From NCBI GenBank assembly GCA_910575245.1, contig CAJTEN010000025.1:16919-80918 (forward strand): DNA of 64,000 nt, in the 5' to 3' direction. The translations under genes were made by a program, and so were the position numbers. The notes under the pieces are model-generated. The model searched no databases. It was given only the letters and a program-made list of their open reading frames with translations, and was not told the DNA's origin. Each line of letters begins with the position of its first letter. Positions within the stretch are counted from its first letter, which is position 1. Below are positions 1-8,785 of the stretch, piece by piece. The DNA is from Clostridia bacterium (GTDB taxonomy: Bacteria; Bacillota; Clostridia; Lachnospirales; Lachnospiraceae).

Positions 1-368
1 TCACGTTCCATTCCCGTGACGATACCCTTATGCGCAGCGTCAAGATATCCAATCAGCGTGGTAAGCGGTGTCCTCACATCATGGGAAAGGCTCGTCATAA
101 GCTGTCTGTTAGCTTCTTCCATCCGGCGGTATGCTGTAAGCCTGTTTTCATAAGACACAACAATATCATTGATCACATAGACAAGCGGAGCCGTCACTTC
201 ATGGGCTTCCGCCAGAATACGTCTGTTACCGTTTCCGTCCTTTATATCCGTCAACGCGTCGGACATTTCGGTTATCTGCTTCCTGACACGTCTGACAATA
301 AGACAGGAGGCCAGGACAGCTGCCATCGCGATGACGGTTGACAAGATCACGATCCAATCTGCCTGCAA
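1..368 (-). CDS. Sensor histidine kinase, N-terminal part (runs off the window)
   Basis: The minus strand is open from a TTG start at 366-368 to the window edge. The ribosome binding site AAGGAGG lies at 377-383, 8 bases before the TTG and inside the end of the response regulator gene, so the two are translationally coupled. The visible 122 residues hold one N-terminal membrane segment (about residues 4-24), a HAMP-like linker and the phosphoacceptor box SLSHDVRTPLTTLIGYLD, whose His is the autophosphorylation site. The ATPase domain lies beyond the window. It should phosphorylate the adjacent regulator; the signal is unknown. Confidence 0.88.
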   Translation of the reverse strand, partial: MQADWIVILSTVIAMAAVLASCLIVRRVRKQITEMSDALTDIKDGNGNRRILAEAHEVTAPLVYVINDIVVSYENRLTAYRRMEEANRQLMTSLSHDVRTPLTTLIGYLDAAHKGIVTGMER

Positions 369-371
369 GCG

Positions 372-1070
372 TCACACCTCCTTGTTAAACCGATAGCCAA
401 TCCCTTTGATCGTCTGAATGTACTTCGGACTTCCGGGATTTTCTTCTATTTTTTTGCGAAGCCTGCTGATAATGGCCATGATATTACTGTCATCATAGAC
501 ATATTCCTCACCCCAGACATGCTCATAGATCTGTTGTTTCGTCAGAATCTTCCCTTGATTTTCGGCACAGAACCAGAGCACATCAAACTCCTTCGGCGGA
601 AGTTCAAAGCTTCCGTTTACCGTACTGACACATCGTTCATCCAGATTGATACTTAACCCGTCAAAATCAAACTGCTGCGGTGTTCCCTCCGGCTTATTGA
701 AACGGGTATAACGACGTATGAGCGACAGAACCCGGGCTATCAGCTCGTCCATGTGAAAAGGTTTCGTCAGATAATCGTCCGCTCCTGCCCGAAGCCCCCG
801 TACCTTGGAAGCATTGTCATCTTTGGATGTGAACATCAGAATCGGCAGGCTGCTCTGTTCCCTGATCCGCTCCATGGTTTCAAATCCATCCATTCCAGGC
901 ATCATCACATCAAGTATCACAAGCTGGTATTCCTCTTCTTTTAATCTGGCTAATCCCTCTCTTCCAGTATTACAGTAATCGGCTTCTATATTTTCCGATA
1001 AGATACTGCGCCTGATCAACATACACAGCTCCTTGTCATCATCTATGATCAGTACTTTGTAACCTGCCAT
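372..1070 (-). CDS. OmpR/PhoB-family response regulator
   Basis: A 232-residue two-domain regulator. The receiver occupies about residues 4-118, with the acidic pocket IIDDD, phosphoacceptor Asp54 in LVILDVMMPGMDG, switch Thr81 and Lys103 in LTKPF. The C-terminal winged helix (about 130-232) has the family patterns LPPKEFDVLWF and IQTIKGIGYRF. It lies directly upstream of the kinase gene, whose ribosome binding site falls within its 3' end, so the pair forms an operon. DNA targets are not evident. Confidence 0.94.
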   Translation of the reverse strand: MAGYKVLIIDDDKELCMLIRRSILSENIEADYCNTGREGLARLKEEEYQLVILDVMMPGMDGFETMERIREQSSLPILMFTSKDDNASKVRGLRAGADDYLTKPFHMDELIARVLSLIRRYTRFNKPEGTPQQFDFDGLSINLDERCVSTVNGSFELPPKEFDVLWFCAENQGKILTKQQIYEHVWGEEYVYDDSNIMAIISRLRKKIEENPGSPKYIQTIKGIGYRFNKEV

Positions 1071-1108
1071 CAGCCCTGCCTCCTGTCATTCCTCTAAAAA
1101 TGCTTCTA

Positions 1109-2839
1109 TTAGCCAATCAGCACCCTCTTCCCGCAAAAGGCAAACCCATACTTACGGATGCGTTCCTTCGGAATCCCCTTCGCCACAAGATTCGCCTGAT
1201 AATTCTTCTCCTCTATCTGGCGCAGCGCCTCCTGCACCGTATCGGACAGTTCCTTCTCCTCCTCGTTTTGTACTTTAAACTCTATAATAACCGCATCCAA
1301 CCCGGCATTGTTATGACCGGATACTTCTTCCTTCTGTGCCATCGGAACCGTCCGTGGCTCCAGCATCACGTCATAACGTCCGAGTCCGCTCTCACGGTTC
1401 GATGTGATCACGTATTTATCCGCCAGCTCCACCATCAACCCCAGCACAAACCCGTGGTAAAAGCGCTCCGGCTCTTCCTCCGAAGGATTTCTGCCCGTAT
1501 CAAAATAGCTGAACATCTCCATCGTCACTCTGTTCATATACGTGTTCATCGCTTTTACATCATTCCATAACAATGCCTTGATAAAATCATTGTAATTGGA
1601 TGACACCCTGTCAAACCATCCCCGCACCATACTGCGGAACATGACACGGACCTCGAAGTTGGTCAGCGCCAGTTCATACTCCTGTTTCCATTCCCCATAA
1701 TCCGTGACATACTGCTTATACGTTACCACCTTCAGATAACCACTTGCCAGCAGAAGACTCCAGACCGCATTCTTCTTAACAGATAACTGATGATAGACAA
1801 TCTGCTCGTCTATCTCCATCCGAATGTGCTCTCCCTGCAGCAGTTGTTCAAAAATCTCCTTATCTTCCGGGCTTCCCTCCCGGATCAGCTTATCCACGAG
1901 GCTGTTGGCGCTGGTATTCGCCCAGTAAGCGCCTACCTTCTTTTCATCAAGATAATTGATGATAGACCACGGATTATAGATATCCGTTATGTTTCCGAAT
2001 GTAAATCCGTCGTACCAATCCTTTACCTGCTGTTTTCGGTCGGACATTCCATACTCTTCCAACGCCGCAAACACTTCCTCTTCTGTAAATCCAAAACAGT
2101 CTCCGTATTTGGGCGAAGTTGTAGTCACCACCTTCAAGTTATTCAGGTCGGAAAAGATCGATTCTTTGCTGACTCTTGTGATTCCCGTCATAACGGCCCG
2201 TTCCAGGCATGGATTCGTCTTAAAGGTGGAATTAAACAGTCCCCTGGTAAAGGTAACCAGTTCTTTCCAGTAACCATACACATAGGCTTCCTGCATGGGA
2301 GTATCATACTCATCCAGAAGAATGATCACTTTCCTGCCGTAATGTTTCATCAGATAATGTGACAATTCACTCAGGGAGTCAATCGCAATATGATCTTCCA
2401 TATCGTCCGAAATCTTCCTGCAGAATTCCTTCTCCCTTTCATTCAGCTTATCGCTGTCCAGAAGATAATCATACTGGTTGTACAGATTTGCGATAATCTG
2501 CCCGATCATCTTTCTGGCGCTCTCATAGGAAGTCTGCTTTACCTTGGCAAAACTGAGAGAAATCACCGGATAAGTACCCTGCAGGCTGCGGTATTTCTCT
2601 TCCTGCCAAACGGAGAGTCCTTCAAACAAGTCTCCCCTGTCCGCATATTCCACAGAAAAGAACTTCTCCAGCATACTCATATTCAACGTCTTTCCGAAAC
2701 GCCGCGGACGAGTAATCAGCGTCACATCATCCTCGGCCTCCCACCACTCTTTTATAAAATTCGTCTTATCCACGTAGAAATTATTGTTGACCCGAATCTT
2801 CTCAAAATCCTGCCTTCCGATACTGACCGTTCTCGCCAT
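1109..2839 (-). CDS. AAA-ATPase-like protein with PD-(D/E)XK nuclease-like C-terminus
   Basis: A 576-residue member of the family that joins an AAA-ATPase-like domain (PF09820) to a PDDEXK_9-type nuclease domain (PF08011). Visible parts are YVDKTNFI at about 22-29, the P-loop RPRRFGKT at 44-51, a Walker B-like VIILLDEYDTPM near 170, and the C-terminal nuclease core GRYDVMLEP followed by AVIIEFKV. Length is full for the family. The ATG has GGGAGGGG 8-15 bases upstream. The family is abundant in gut Bacillota and Bacteroidota and has no established function; roles in mobile-element biology or defence are only suspected. A related but truncated gene lies at 30092-31375. Confidence 0.88.
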   Translation of the reverse strand: MARTVSIGRQDFEKIRVNNNFYVDKTNFIKEWWEAEDDVTLITRPRRFGKTLNMSMLEKFFSVEYADRGDLFEGLSVWQEEKYRSLQGTYPVISLSFAKVKQTSYESARKMIGQIIANLYNQYDYLLDSDKLNEREKEFCRKISDDMEDHIAIDSLSELSHYLMKHYGRKVIILLDEYDTPMQEAYVYGYWKELVTFTRGLFNSTFKTNPCLERAVMTGITRVSKESIFSDLNNLKVVTTTSPKYGDCFGFTEEEVFAALEEYGMSDRKQQVKDWYDGFTFGNITDIYNPWSIINYLDEKKVGAYWANTSANSLVDKLIREGSPEDKEIFEQLLQGEHIRMEIDEQIVYHQLSVKKNAVWSLLLASGYLKVVTYKQYVTDYGEWKQEYELALTNFEVRVMFRSMVRGWFDRVSSNYNDFIKALLWNDVKAMNTYMNRVTMEMFSYFDTGRNPSEEEPERFYHGFVLGLMVELADKYVITSNRESGLGRYDVMLEPRTVPMAQKEEVSGHNNAGLDAVIIEFKVQNEEEKELSDTVQEALRQIEEKNYQANLVAKGIPKERIRKYGFAFCGKRVLIG

Positions 2840-2908
2840 GCATGGTGCCCCTCCCTTCGCCTGCTTTGTAATAAAGTATACCTGTTCTCCCCTCTAAAAT
2901 CAATTATT

Positions 2909-4579
2909 TCATCTGGCCCGGAACCCGTCTTCAATCCTGTCACCAATCAATGTACTTCTCTCCAACATAGGTTTATAACAGGTTCCCGGAAATACATGAT
3001 AGCTGTTGATCTCCTCTCCCGTTGAGAAATAGATCGCATTACCGTTTATCTCACAGCTGTCCATACTTCCTCTGTCATAATCCTTCTGTACCATATAATA
3101 AGGCTCTTTCAGACTATGTTTTATAAACACACCGGCATCCGTAATATACTGATCCCAATAGGGGCTGACTGAAACTACGATGCAGAACAGCAGACTTCCT
3201 GCCACAATACTGAAAAACCCTGTCTTCCTTTCACTTAAATATTCTCCCACCGCAATCATAATCACCGCGATCAGAAAGGCAAGTCCATATCTGATAAACG
3301 GCGCCATTAAGAACCAGACAGCAAGATTCCCCCAGACGGCAAGATGCAGCACCATAAGCTGTGGACGAAGCGCCTTCCTCTGCAATCTTCTTATTAACAG
3401 CATAACGAATTGCAGAACCAGACTGATCATTGTTGCCCCGAGAAACATCTTTTCATAACGGAACTGGTGCTCCCACCAAACCGGCAGCCATTCCCTGACC
3501 GGCATATCTACCTTAGCCACATCGTACAGGCATCGACCCCATACCTTGATCTGGTCTGCGTCATGCACAAGATATTCCTTCGGGATTTTCCATACCGTCC
3601 GGAAAATATCGATCTTATCAAAGGGATAGAGCAGCCACCCTGAAATATAATAGTTCCTGACCAGAAACGGACACAGGATAACGCATCCACAGAAAATATA
3701 ACCAAGGATCTCTTTCCATTTCCTTCCCTTGATCAGACAGTATGCGGGATAGATTCCAAGCAGAACCAGCAGGCAGCAGGAAAATTTCAAGGTAGCCGCA
3801 AAAACCCCTGCAACAGAAAGCAGGCAATACACCGTGTTATCCGAACGGCCTTCAAACAGGTTCTCACACCAGGCAGTTATAATGAACAAGGCGAAATACA
3901 TAGTCGCATAGTCTGTGGCCGGAGACATGCTGCGTGTCATATTCACCAGCGTATATAACAGAATACCCGCCCGCATCATATCTGTGATGTGGTTCTCATG
4001 CCTGGCATAACTCTTAAGTCCGCGGAAAGCATACAGGCACATGACGGCTTCCAGGAATCCTGTCGTCGTGTGCAGGGAACGCCCGAACAGCCACTGCAGG
4101 CTGAATATGGATGCAAACGCCAGATAAGAGCTGTTGTATGCATAGTGAAGCTGCAAATTGCCAATGCCCTTGACCAGGCCGTACTCCTCATAGATCCGGA
4201 TTGCCGCCGCATGATATATGTTTGTATCCGTGTGGAATTCCCCTCTTGAAGTAAAGAAAGCAAGCAGCAAAATAAAGCAGACATAGAAAAATCCCTCCCA
4301 TGAACCTATCACAGGACGGTATGCCTGCCAAAGCTTACGTATTTTATTCCGGTTTCTGTATCCGGCCAGAAATGCCGCAATCAGAAGAATCCCGTGTGCG
4401 AAGCCTCCTATCTTTGCAAAAATGCTGAAGAATTCCACATACACGGTAATCACTATGATTCCGGCAATAAGATATCCTGTCAGGAAAAAACGCCTCTTTC
4501 CAAACAGACTCAGCGTACCCATCCCAATCAGCATACAGATCAAAAAAATATATATCCAGCTTATTATGACTGACAGCAC
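2909..4579 (-). CDS. Polytopic membrane protein, GT-C/LIC_10190-like
   Basis: A 556-residue protein with about 11-13 hydrophobic segments. It starts at GTG (4577-4579) behind AAAAGGAG. The extracytoplasmic-type motif DTNIYHAAAIRIYEEYG followed by GNLQLHYAYNSS (residues about 110-150) resembles the LIC_10190 family, whose layout is like GT-C glycosyltransferases that use lipid-linked sugars. That assignment is by pattern memory. A role in cell-surface glycan assembly is inference; no glycan cluster adjoins it. Confidence 0.6.
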   Translation of the reverse strand: MLSVIISWIYIFLICMLIGMGTLSLFGKRRFFLTGYLIAGIIVITVYVEFFSIFAKIGGFAHGILLIAAFLAGYRNRNKIRKLWQAYRPVIGSWEGFFYVCFILLLAFFTSRGEFHTDTNIYHAAAIRIYEEYGLVKGIGNLQLHYAYNSSYLAFASIFSLQWLFGRSLHTTTGFLEAVMCLYAFRGLKSYARHENHITDMMRAGILLYTLVNMTRSMSPATDYATMYFALFIITAWCENLFEGRSDNTVYCLLSVAGVFAATLKFSCCLLVLLGIYPAYCLIKGRKWKEILGYIFCGCVILCPFLVRNYYISGWLLYPFDKIDIFRTVWKIPKEYLVHDADQIKVWGRCLYDVAKVDMPVREWLPVWWEHQFRYEKMFLGATMISLVLQFVMLLIRRLQRKALRPQLMVLHLAVWGNLAVWFLMAPFIRYGLAFLIAVIMIAVGEYLSERKTGFFSIVAGSLLFCIVVSVSPYWDQYITDAGVFIKHSLKEPYYMVQKDYDRGSMDSCEINGNAIYFSTGEEINSYHVFPGTCYKPMLERSTLIGDRIEDGFRAR

Positions 4580-4706
4580 TTGCTTTTCTCCTTTTAAGGC
4601 AATATTTCCATATTATGTTCTGCCATTCGAACTCCAATTATTCTAAAGTAGCACACTTACATTACTGCAGCCTTACAGAAAGCTTACATTTTTCTGTTGT
4701 GCCGTC

Positions 4707-6050
4707 TTACACAATTCTTCTTACCGTAATTATACTGCGGTATGTGGCGGAAGTAATCTTGATTCCGGACCTCTCCGTGCTGGCATGGACAATCTGTCCG
4801 TTCCCTATATAGATGCCCACGTGCCCTCCGTAATAAATGATATCTCCCGGCTGAGCCTCCGAGTAGGATACCCCTCTTCCGGCAGCGGACTGTGCATAAG
4901 AGCTTCTGGGCAGCGAGTAGCCAAATGCCTGATAGACCGCCATCACAAATCCGGAGCAGTCAGCTCCGTTGGTTAAGCTCGTCCCGCCAGCCACATAGGG
5001 ATACCCTATATATTTGCAGGCAAAATTCGCAATCTGCTGCCCCTTGCCGCTTCCGGAAGAAACCGGTTTCTCCGGCTTATTATTCGAGCTGTCGGCTTTA
5101 TCCGATTTGTCTGAATCATCATCAGATGAAGTATCCTTCTCCTCCTGCTCATCCTGCTCTTCCTGTGTATCGCTGTTATCCTCATCCTGGCTCTTTGTTG
5201 CTTCCTGCTCCGCCTTTCTGCGTTCCTCTTCCTGCTTACGCCTGCGTTCTTCCTCTTCCCTGCGCTTACGCTCCTCTTCCTCTCTGCGTTTGCGCTCTTC
5301 CTCTTCCAGTTTCCGGATCTGTGCCGTCTCCTGCTTAATCTTCGCGGTATAAGCAGCCGCCTCACGCTTAGCCTTGGATAACACTACACTGTAATTCTCA
5401 TATTCCTTCTGTTTCTGTGCCAGGACTTCATTAACATACGCCTGTTCTTCTTCCATCTCTGCCTTGGATGTCTCCAGCTCTGATTTCTCTTCCTCAAGCT
5501 GATCCTGCAATTCCGCAACCTGACGTACTGCCGCCTCAAATTCTTCCAGGAGTTTCCTGTCATACTCATACAGTTCTTCCACATAGTTAGCCTTATTCAT
5601 CATGTCACTCATGCTTTTGGCGCCCAGAAATAACTGCAGATAGGAGGCATCTCCCTTTTCGTACATAAACTTAATGCGGATCTTCATCGATTCATACTGC
5701 TCATCCTTATCCGCCACAGCTTCATCATATGCAATTTGTGTATTGGCAATATCCTCTTCCTTATCCTTAATCGCCTCCTGAATCAGATTAATGTCCGTCA
5801 GGAGTGCCACCATTTCCGCATCGAGATCACTGATCTCTTCTTCAAGTCCTTCCTGCGCATCCTGATAACCGGCAATCTGCTGGTTCACACTGTTAAGCTG
5901 CGACTGATTCTTCTTAATATCCTCCTGCAGGCCGGATATCGTAGTAGCCAATACCGGTTCTGCCGCCGCAATAAACAACAGGAAAGACAATATAATATAT
6001 AAAAGCCGTGTTCCTCTTCTCTTCATCCTCCAGTGCCCCATCTGTCCCAT
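4707..6050 (-). CDS. Secreted coiled-coil NlpC/P60 peptidoglycan hydrolase
   Basis: A 447-residue PcsB/CwlO-like cell-wall endopeptidase. It has a signal peptide (about residues 9-36, ending PVLATT), a long coiled coil (about 38-250), a charged low-complexity linker with tandem KRREEEE units and then Asp/Ser-rich sequence (about 250-335), and a C-terminal NlpC/P60 domain (337-447). Catalytic Cys365 (GADCSGF), His410 (GGHVGIY) and His422 (IVHAS) are all present, so it should be active on peptide stems. The start is uncertain: ATG at 6050 or the in-frame ATG eight codons later (MKRRGT). It begins 6 bases after the asnS stop, so the two are probably co-transcribed. Confidence 0.9.
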   Translation of the reverse strand: MGQMGHWRMKRRGTRLLYIILSFLLFIAAAEPVLATTISGLQEDIKKNQSQLNSVNQQIAGYQDAQEGLEEEISDLDAEMVALLTDINLIQEAIKDKEEDIANTQIAYDEAVADKDEQYESMKIRIKFMYEKGDASYLQLFLGAKSMSDMMNKANYVEELYEYDRKLLEEFEAAVRQVAELQDQLEEEKSELETSKAEMEEEQAYVNEVLAQKQKEYENYSVVLSKAKREAAAYTAKIKQETAQIRKLEEEERKRREEEERKRREEEERRRKQEEERRKAEQEATKSQDEDNSDTQEEQDEQEEKDTSSDDDSDKSDKADSSNNKPEKPVSSGSGKGQQIANFACKYIGYPYVAGGTSLTNGADCSGFVMAVYQAFGYSLPRSSYAQSAAGRGVSYSEAQPGDIIYYGGHVGIYIGNGQIVHASTERSGIKITSATYRSIITVRRIV

Positions 6051-6056
6051 ACCTTA

Positions 6057-7457
6057 TCAGAGTTCGCAATTATTCACTGTTCTCGGGAAGGGAACCACAT
6101 CTCTGATATTCCCCATGCCCGTCAGATACATCACACATCTTTCAAAGCCCAATCCGAAACCTGCATGTCTCACAGAACCGTATTTCCTGAGGTCAAGATA
6201 GAACTGATAATCTTCCTTGTTTAATTCCAGTTCTTCCATTCTCTTCTCCAGAAGTTCCAGCTCATCCTCTCTCTGGCTTCCGCCAATGATCTCCCCGATT
6301 CCCGGCACAAGGCAGTCCATAGCTGCCACCGTCTTACCGTCCTCGTTCAGCTTCATATAGAAAGCCTTGATCTCCTTCGGATAATCCGTCACGAAAACAG
6401 GGCGCCTGAACTCCTTCTCCGTCAGATATCTCTCGTGCTCTGTCTGCAGGTCGCATCCCCAGGATACCTTATATTCAAATTCATCGTTATGCTTCTCCAG
6501 AATCGCAACGGCATCCGTATAAGTCACATGCGCGAAATCCGAGTTCAGCACATGATTCAGTCTTTCGATCAGTCCCTTATCCACAAACTGATTGAAGAAG
6601 TTCATCTCCTCCGGCGCATTCTCCAGCACATAACGGATAATATGCTTCAGCATCGCCTCCGCCAGCATCATATCGTCTGTCAGATCTGCAAAGGCAATCT
6701 CCGGCTCGATCATCCAGAACTCTGCCGCATGCCTCGTGGTATTGGAATTCTCGGCGCGGAAAGTAGGCCCGAATGTATATACATTCTTAAACGCAAAGGC
6801 ATAGGTCTCCACATTCAGCTGCCCGCTGACAGTCAGATTGGTTGCCTTTCCGAAAAAGTCCTGGCCATAATCCACCTTCCCGTCCCCGGTCCTGGGCAGA
6901 TTCTCCAGATCCATCGTAGTAACCTGGAACATCTCACCGGCCCCCTCACAATCACTTCCCGTGATAATCGGCGTGTGCACATACACGAACCCTCTCTCCT
7001 GGAAAAAGGTGTGGATCGCATAGGCAATCAGGGAGCGGACCCTGAAGACAGCCTGAAACGTGTTCGTTCTCGGCCGCAGATGGGAGATTGTCCTCAAATA
7101 TTCAAAACTGTGTCTTTTCTTCTGCAGCGGATAATCTGCCGTGGAAGCGCCTTCCACCAGAATCTCCTCCGCCTGCATCTCGAATGCCTGCTTGGCCTGC
7201 GGTGTGGCCACAATCCTGCCTCTGGCCACGATCGCTGATCCCACATTCAACCTGGAGATTTCTTCGAAATTCGGAAGACTGTCATGATACACCACCTGTA
7301 ACGGCTCGAAAAAAGTACCGTCATTCAAAACAATAAATCCAAATGCCTTCGAATCTCTGATGCTTCTCACCCAGCCGCCCACTGTCACTTCCTTATCGAT
7401 ATACGCTCCGCTGTTGCGATGCAGTTCCTTGATATCTGTCAAATTCATACTGCTCAT
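6057..7457 (-). CDS. asnS: Asparaginyl-tRNA synthetase
   Basis: A 466-residue class IIb synthetase that charges tRNA-Asn in the cytoplasm. An N-terminal OB-fold (VTVGGWVRSIRDSKAFGF, about residues 24-42) binds the anticodon. Motif 2 is FRAENSNTTRHAAEFWMIEPE and motif 3 is GFGLGFERCVMYLTGMGNIRDV. Asparaginyl rather than aspartyl identity follows from overall similarity and length. AAGGAG lies 11 bases before the ATG and a TATAAT box is at 7486-7491; the leader is too short for a T-box. The NlpC/P60 gene follows after 6 bases. Confidence 0.96.
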   Translation of the reverse strand: MSSMNLTDIKELHRNSGAYIDKEVTVGGWVRSIRDSKAFGFIVLNDGTFFEPLQVVYHDSLPNFEEISRLNVGSAIVARGRIVATPQAKQAFEMQAEEILVEGASTADYPLQKKRHSFEYLRTISHLRPRTNTFQAVFRVRSLIAYAIHTFFQERGFVYVHTPIITGSDCEGAGEMFQVTTMDLENLPRTGDGKVDYGQDFFGKATNLTVSGQLNVETYAFAFKNVYTFGPTFRAENSNTTRHAAEFWMIEPEIAFADLTDDMMLAEAMLKHIIRYVLENAPEEMNFFNQFVDKGLIERLNHVLNSDFAHVTYTDAVAILEKHNDEFEYKVSWGCDLQTEHERYLTEKEFRRPVFVTDYPKEIKAFYMKLNEDGKTVAAMDCLVPGIGEIIGGSQREDELELLEKRMEELELNKEDYQFYLDLRKYGSVRHAGFGLGFERCVMYLTGMGNIRDVVPFPRTVNNCEL

Positions 7458-7615
7458 ATCTCTGTTTCTCCTTCTGCTGTTTCATATTATACTGTTTTCA
7501 TAATACTTCTTTTTCGGATTTATGCCCAAATTATCCCCGGCATAAACATTCTATGAACTCTGAAACCCATATTTAATTAATATATCATAAATCCTTTCTC
7601 CTTAAAAGAGGTTCT

Positions 7616-7672
7616 GTATCAATTCATCCCAGGACTTTGCATTTACTGCAAAGTCCTGGGATGAACTGTTAC
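7616..7672. repeat. Minimal family-R2 palindromic repeat
   Basis: A 57-bp near-perfect palindrome that begins GTATCAATTCATCCC and ends GGGATGAACTGTTAC, with arms CCAGGACTTTGCA and TGCAAAGTCCTGG. It carries the terminal and hairpin modules of the longer R2 elements (31528-31867, 60293-60605, 62892-63052) without their middle. No target duplication was found. It lies between divergent asnS and the 7746 gene. Confidence 0.75.
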
Positions 7673-7679
7673 AATTTCC

Positions 7680-7708
7680 TTGCCTAACAAAGAAATCAAT
7701 GCTAAAAT
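7680..7708 (+). promoter_or_regulatory. Promoter of the 158-residue membrane protein gene
   Basis: TTGCCT (7680-7685) and TAAAAT (7703-7708) are separated by exactly 17 bases, 38 bases before the ATG at 7746. The spacing and match fit a housekeeping sigma-A promoter. Confidence 0.65.
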
Positions 7709-7745
7709 ATTTTCTATATGCAACAAGTAATCGGGAGGTAAGTTC

Positions 7746-8222
7746 ATGAGTACATTCACTATAGTTTTGTTAGTCATTCTGGCGGTTCTGACCATTGCCG
7801 TAGTCGTGCTGTATTTTCTCGGTAAGAGAGCCCAGAAGAAACAGGCCGAACAGCAGGCGCAGATCGAGGCCATGAAGCAGACAGTCTCTATGCTGATCAT
7901 CGATAAGAAGCGAATGAAGCTAAAGGATGCCGGGCTTCCCCAGGCAGTGATAGACCAGACGCCGAAGTGGCTCCGTGGTTCCAAGCTTCCTATCGTCAAA
8001 GCCAAAGTCGGCCCGCAGATCATGTCCCTGATCAGCGAAGAGAAGATCTTCGATTCCATACCGGTCAAGAAAGAAGTGAAAGCGGTGGTCAGCGGTATCT
8101 ATATCACCGATGTCAAAGGCCTGCACGGCAAGGTGCCCGTTGCCGAGAAGAAAAAGAAGAGTAAGTTCAAACAACTGGTAGAGCGTGCACAGGAGAAGGC
8201 CGGAGCCAGACCAGTCAAATAA
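7746..8222 (+). CDS. Small membrane-anchored protein of unknown function
   Basis: A 158-residue protein with one N-terminal transmembrane helix (about residues 4-26, TIVLLVILAVLTIAVVVLYF). A Lys/Gln-rich helix and a basic soluble domain follow, ending in a Lys-rich tail. GGGAGG lies 8 bases before the ATG, a good promoter lies upstream and a terminator follows, so it is monocistronic. I do not recognise a family. The topology suggests a cytoplasmic domain tethered to the membrane. Confidence 0.8.
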   Translation: MSTFTIVLLVILAVLTIAVVVLYFLGKRAQKKQAEQQAQIEAMKQTVSMLIIDKKRMKLKDAGLPQAVIDQTPKWLRGSKLPIVKAKVGPQIMSLISEEKIFDSIPVKKEVKAVVSGIYITDVKGLHGKVPVAEKKKKSKFKQLVERAQEKAGARPVK

Positions 8223-8246
8223 CAGCATAATCACAAAGAATACCAA

Positions 8247-8297
8247 GGCAGCTTCCCTCCGGTCTTTCTCATTCAGACCAGAGAGAAGCTGTCTTTT
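8247..8297 (+). terminator. Rho-independent terminator
   Basis: GGCAGCTTCCCTCCGGTC pairs with GACCAGAGAGAAGCTGTC across a short loop and is followed by TTTTT. It ends the 7746 gene and overlaps the 3' end of the convergent DUF1934 gene. Confidence 0.8.
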
Positions 8298-8722
8298 TGT
8301 TTCGAGGCTATCTGGACAGTAATGTGGCAGTCTGACAGAAATTCATAGTTGATATCGAGTGCGTAATCCACGTCCACGATAATGTTGTCCGGTCTTTCTT
8401 CCAGCCGGATCCTCTTCGTATCAATTCCCACAACAAGCTGTCCAAAGGGCGTGTTATAATTCGTCAGATTCTTCTTATTCTCCTGAAAGACCATATGAAC
8501 GTTCACCAGGCCGCTTCGGGATAATTCCAGCATATGTTCACTGAATTTCAGCCTGTTCTTCGTAGCCTGGCTAAATCCCTCCGTGGTCTCCTCATAGATC
8601 ACATAATGTTTATCATTCCTCTTATAATAGCCCCCTGCCACCACCATCTCTATCTTGTCCGAATCCGCCTCGCGCTGATCGAACTGCAGTCCTTTTAATG
8701 TCAATAATACTTCCTGCGTCAT
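8273..8722 (-). CDS. DUF1934 (YwiB-like) beta-barrel protein
   Basis: A 149-residue protein that matches the DUF1934 family in length and pattern: an N-terminal VLLTLKGLQ strand, a YEETTEG turn, and strands ending VDVDYALDINYEFLSDCHITVQI. The family folds as a small calycin-like barrel with no known ligand. It is the last gene after the MATE transporter, 63 bases downstream, and probably shares the murI/MATE transcript. Confidence 0.85.
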   Translation of the reverse strand: MTQEVLLTLKGLQFDQREADSDKIEMVVAGGYYKRNDKHYVIYEETTEGFSQATKNRLKFSEHMLELSRSGLVNVHMVFQENKKNLTNYNTPFGQLVVGIDTKRIRLEERPDNIIVDVDYALDINYEFLSDCHITVQIASKQKDSFSLV

Positions 8723-8785
8723 ATATATTCCCGCTTTCCGCCTGTAACAGTTCCGATGCCTTTTCTGTTACTTCTGCTCTTCTTC

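Noticed and set aside
5006..5365. Long frames opposite and beside the charged repeat region of the NlpC/P60 gene
   Set aside because: They are shadows created by the repeated Glu/Arg/Lys codons.
7458..7500. T-box leader for asnS
   Set aside because: The -10 box lies about 30 bases before the start codon, leaving no room for a T-box.
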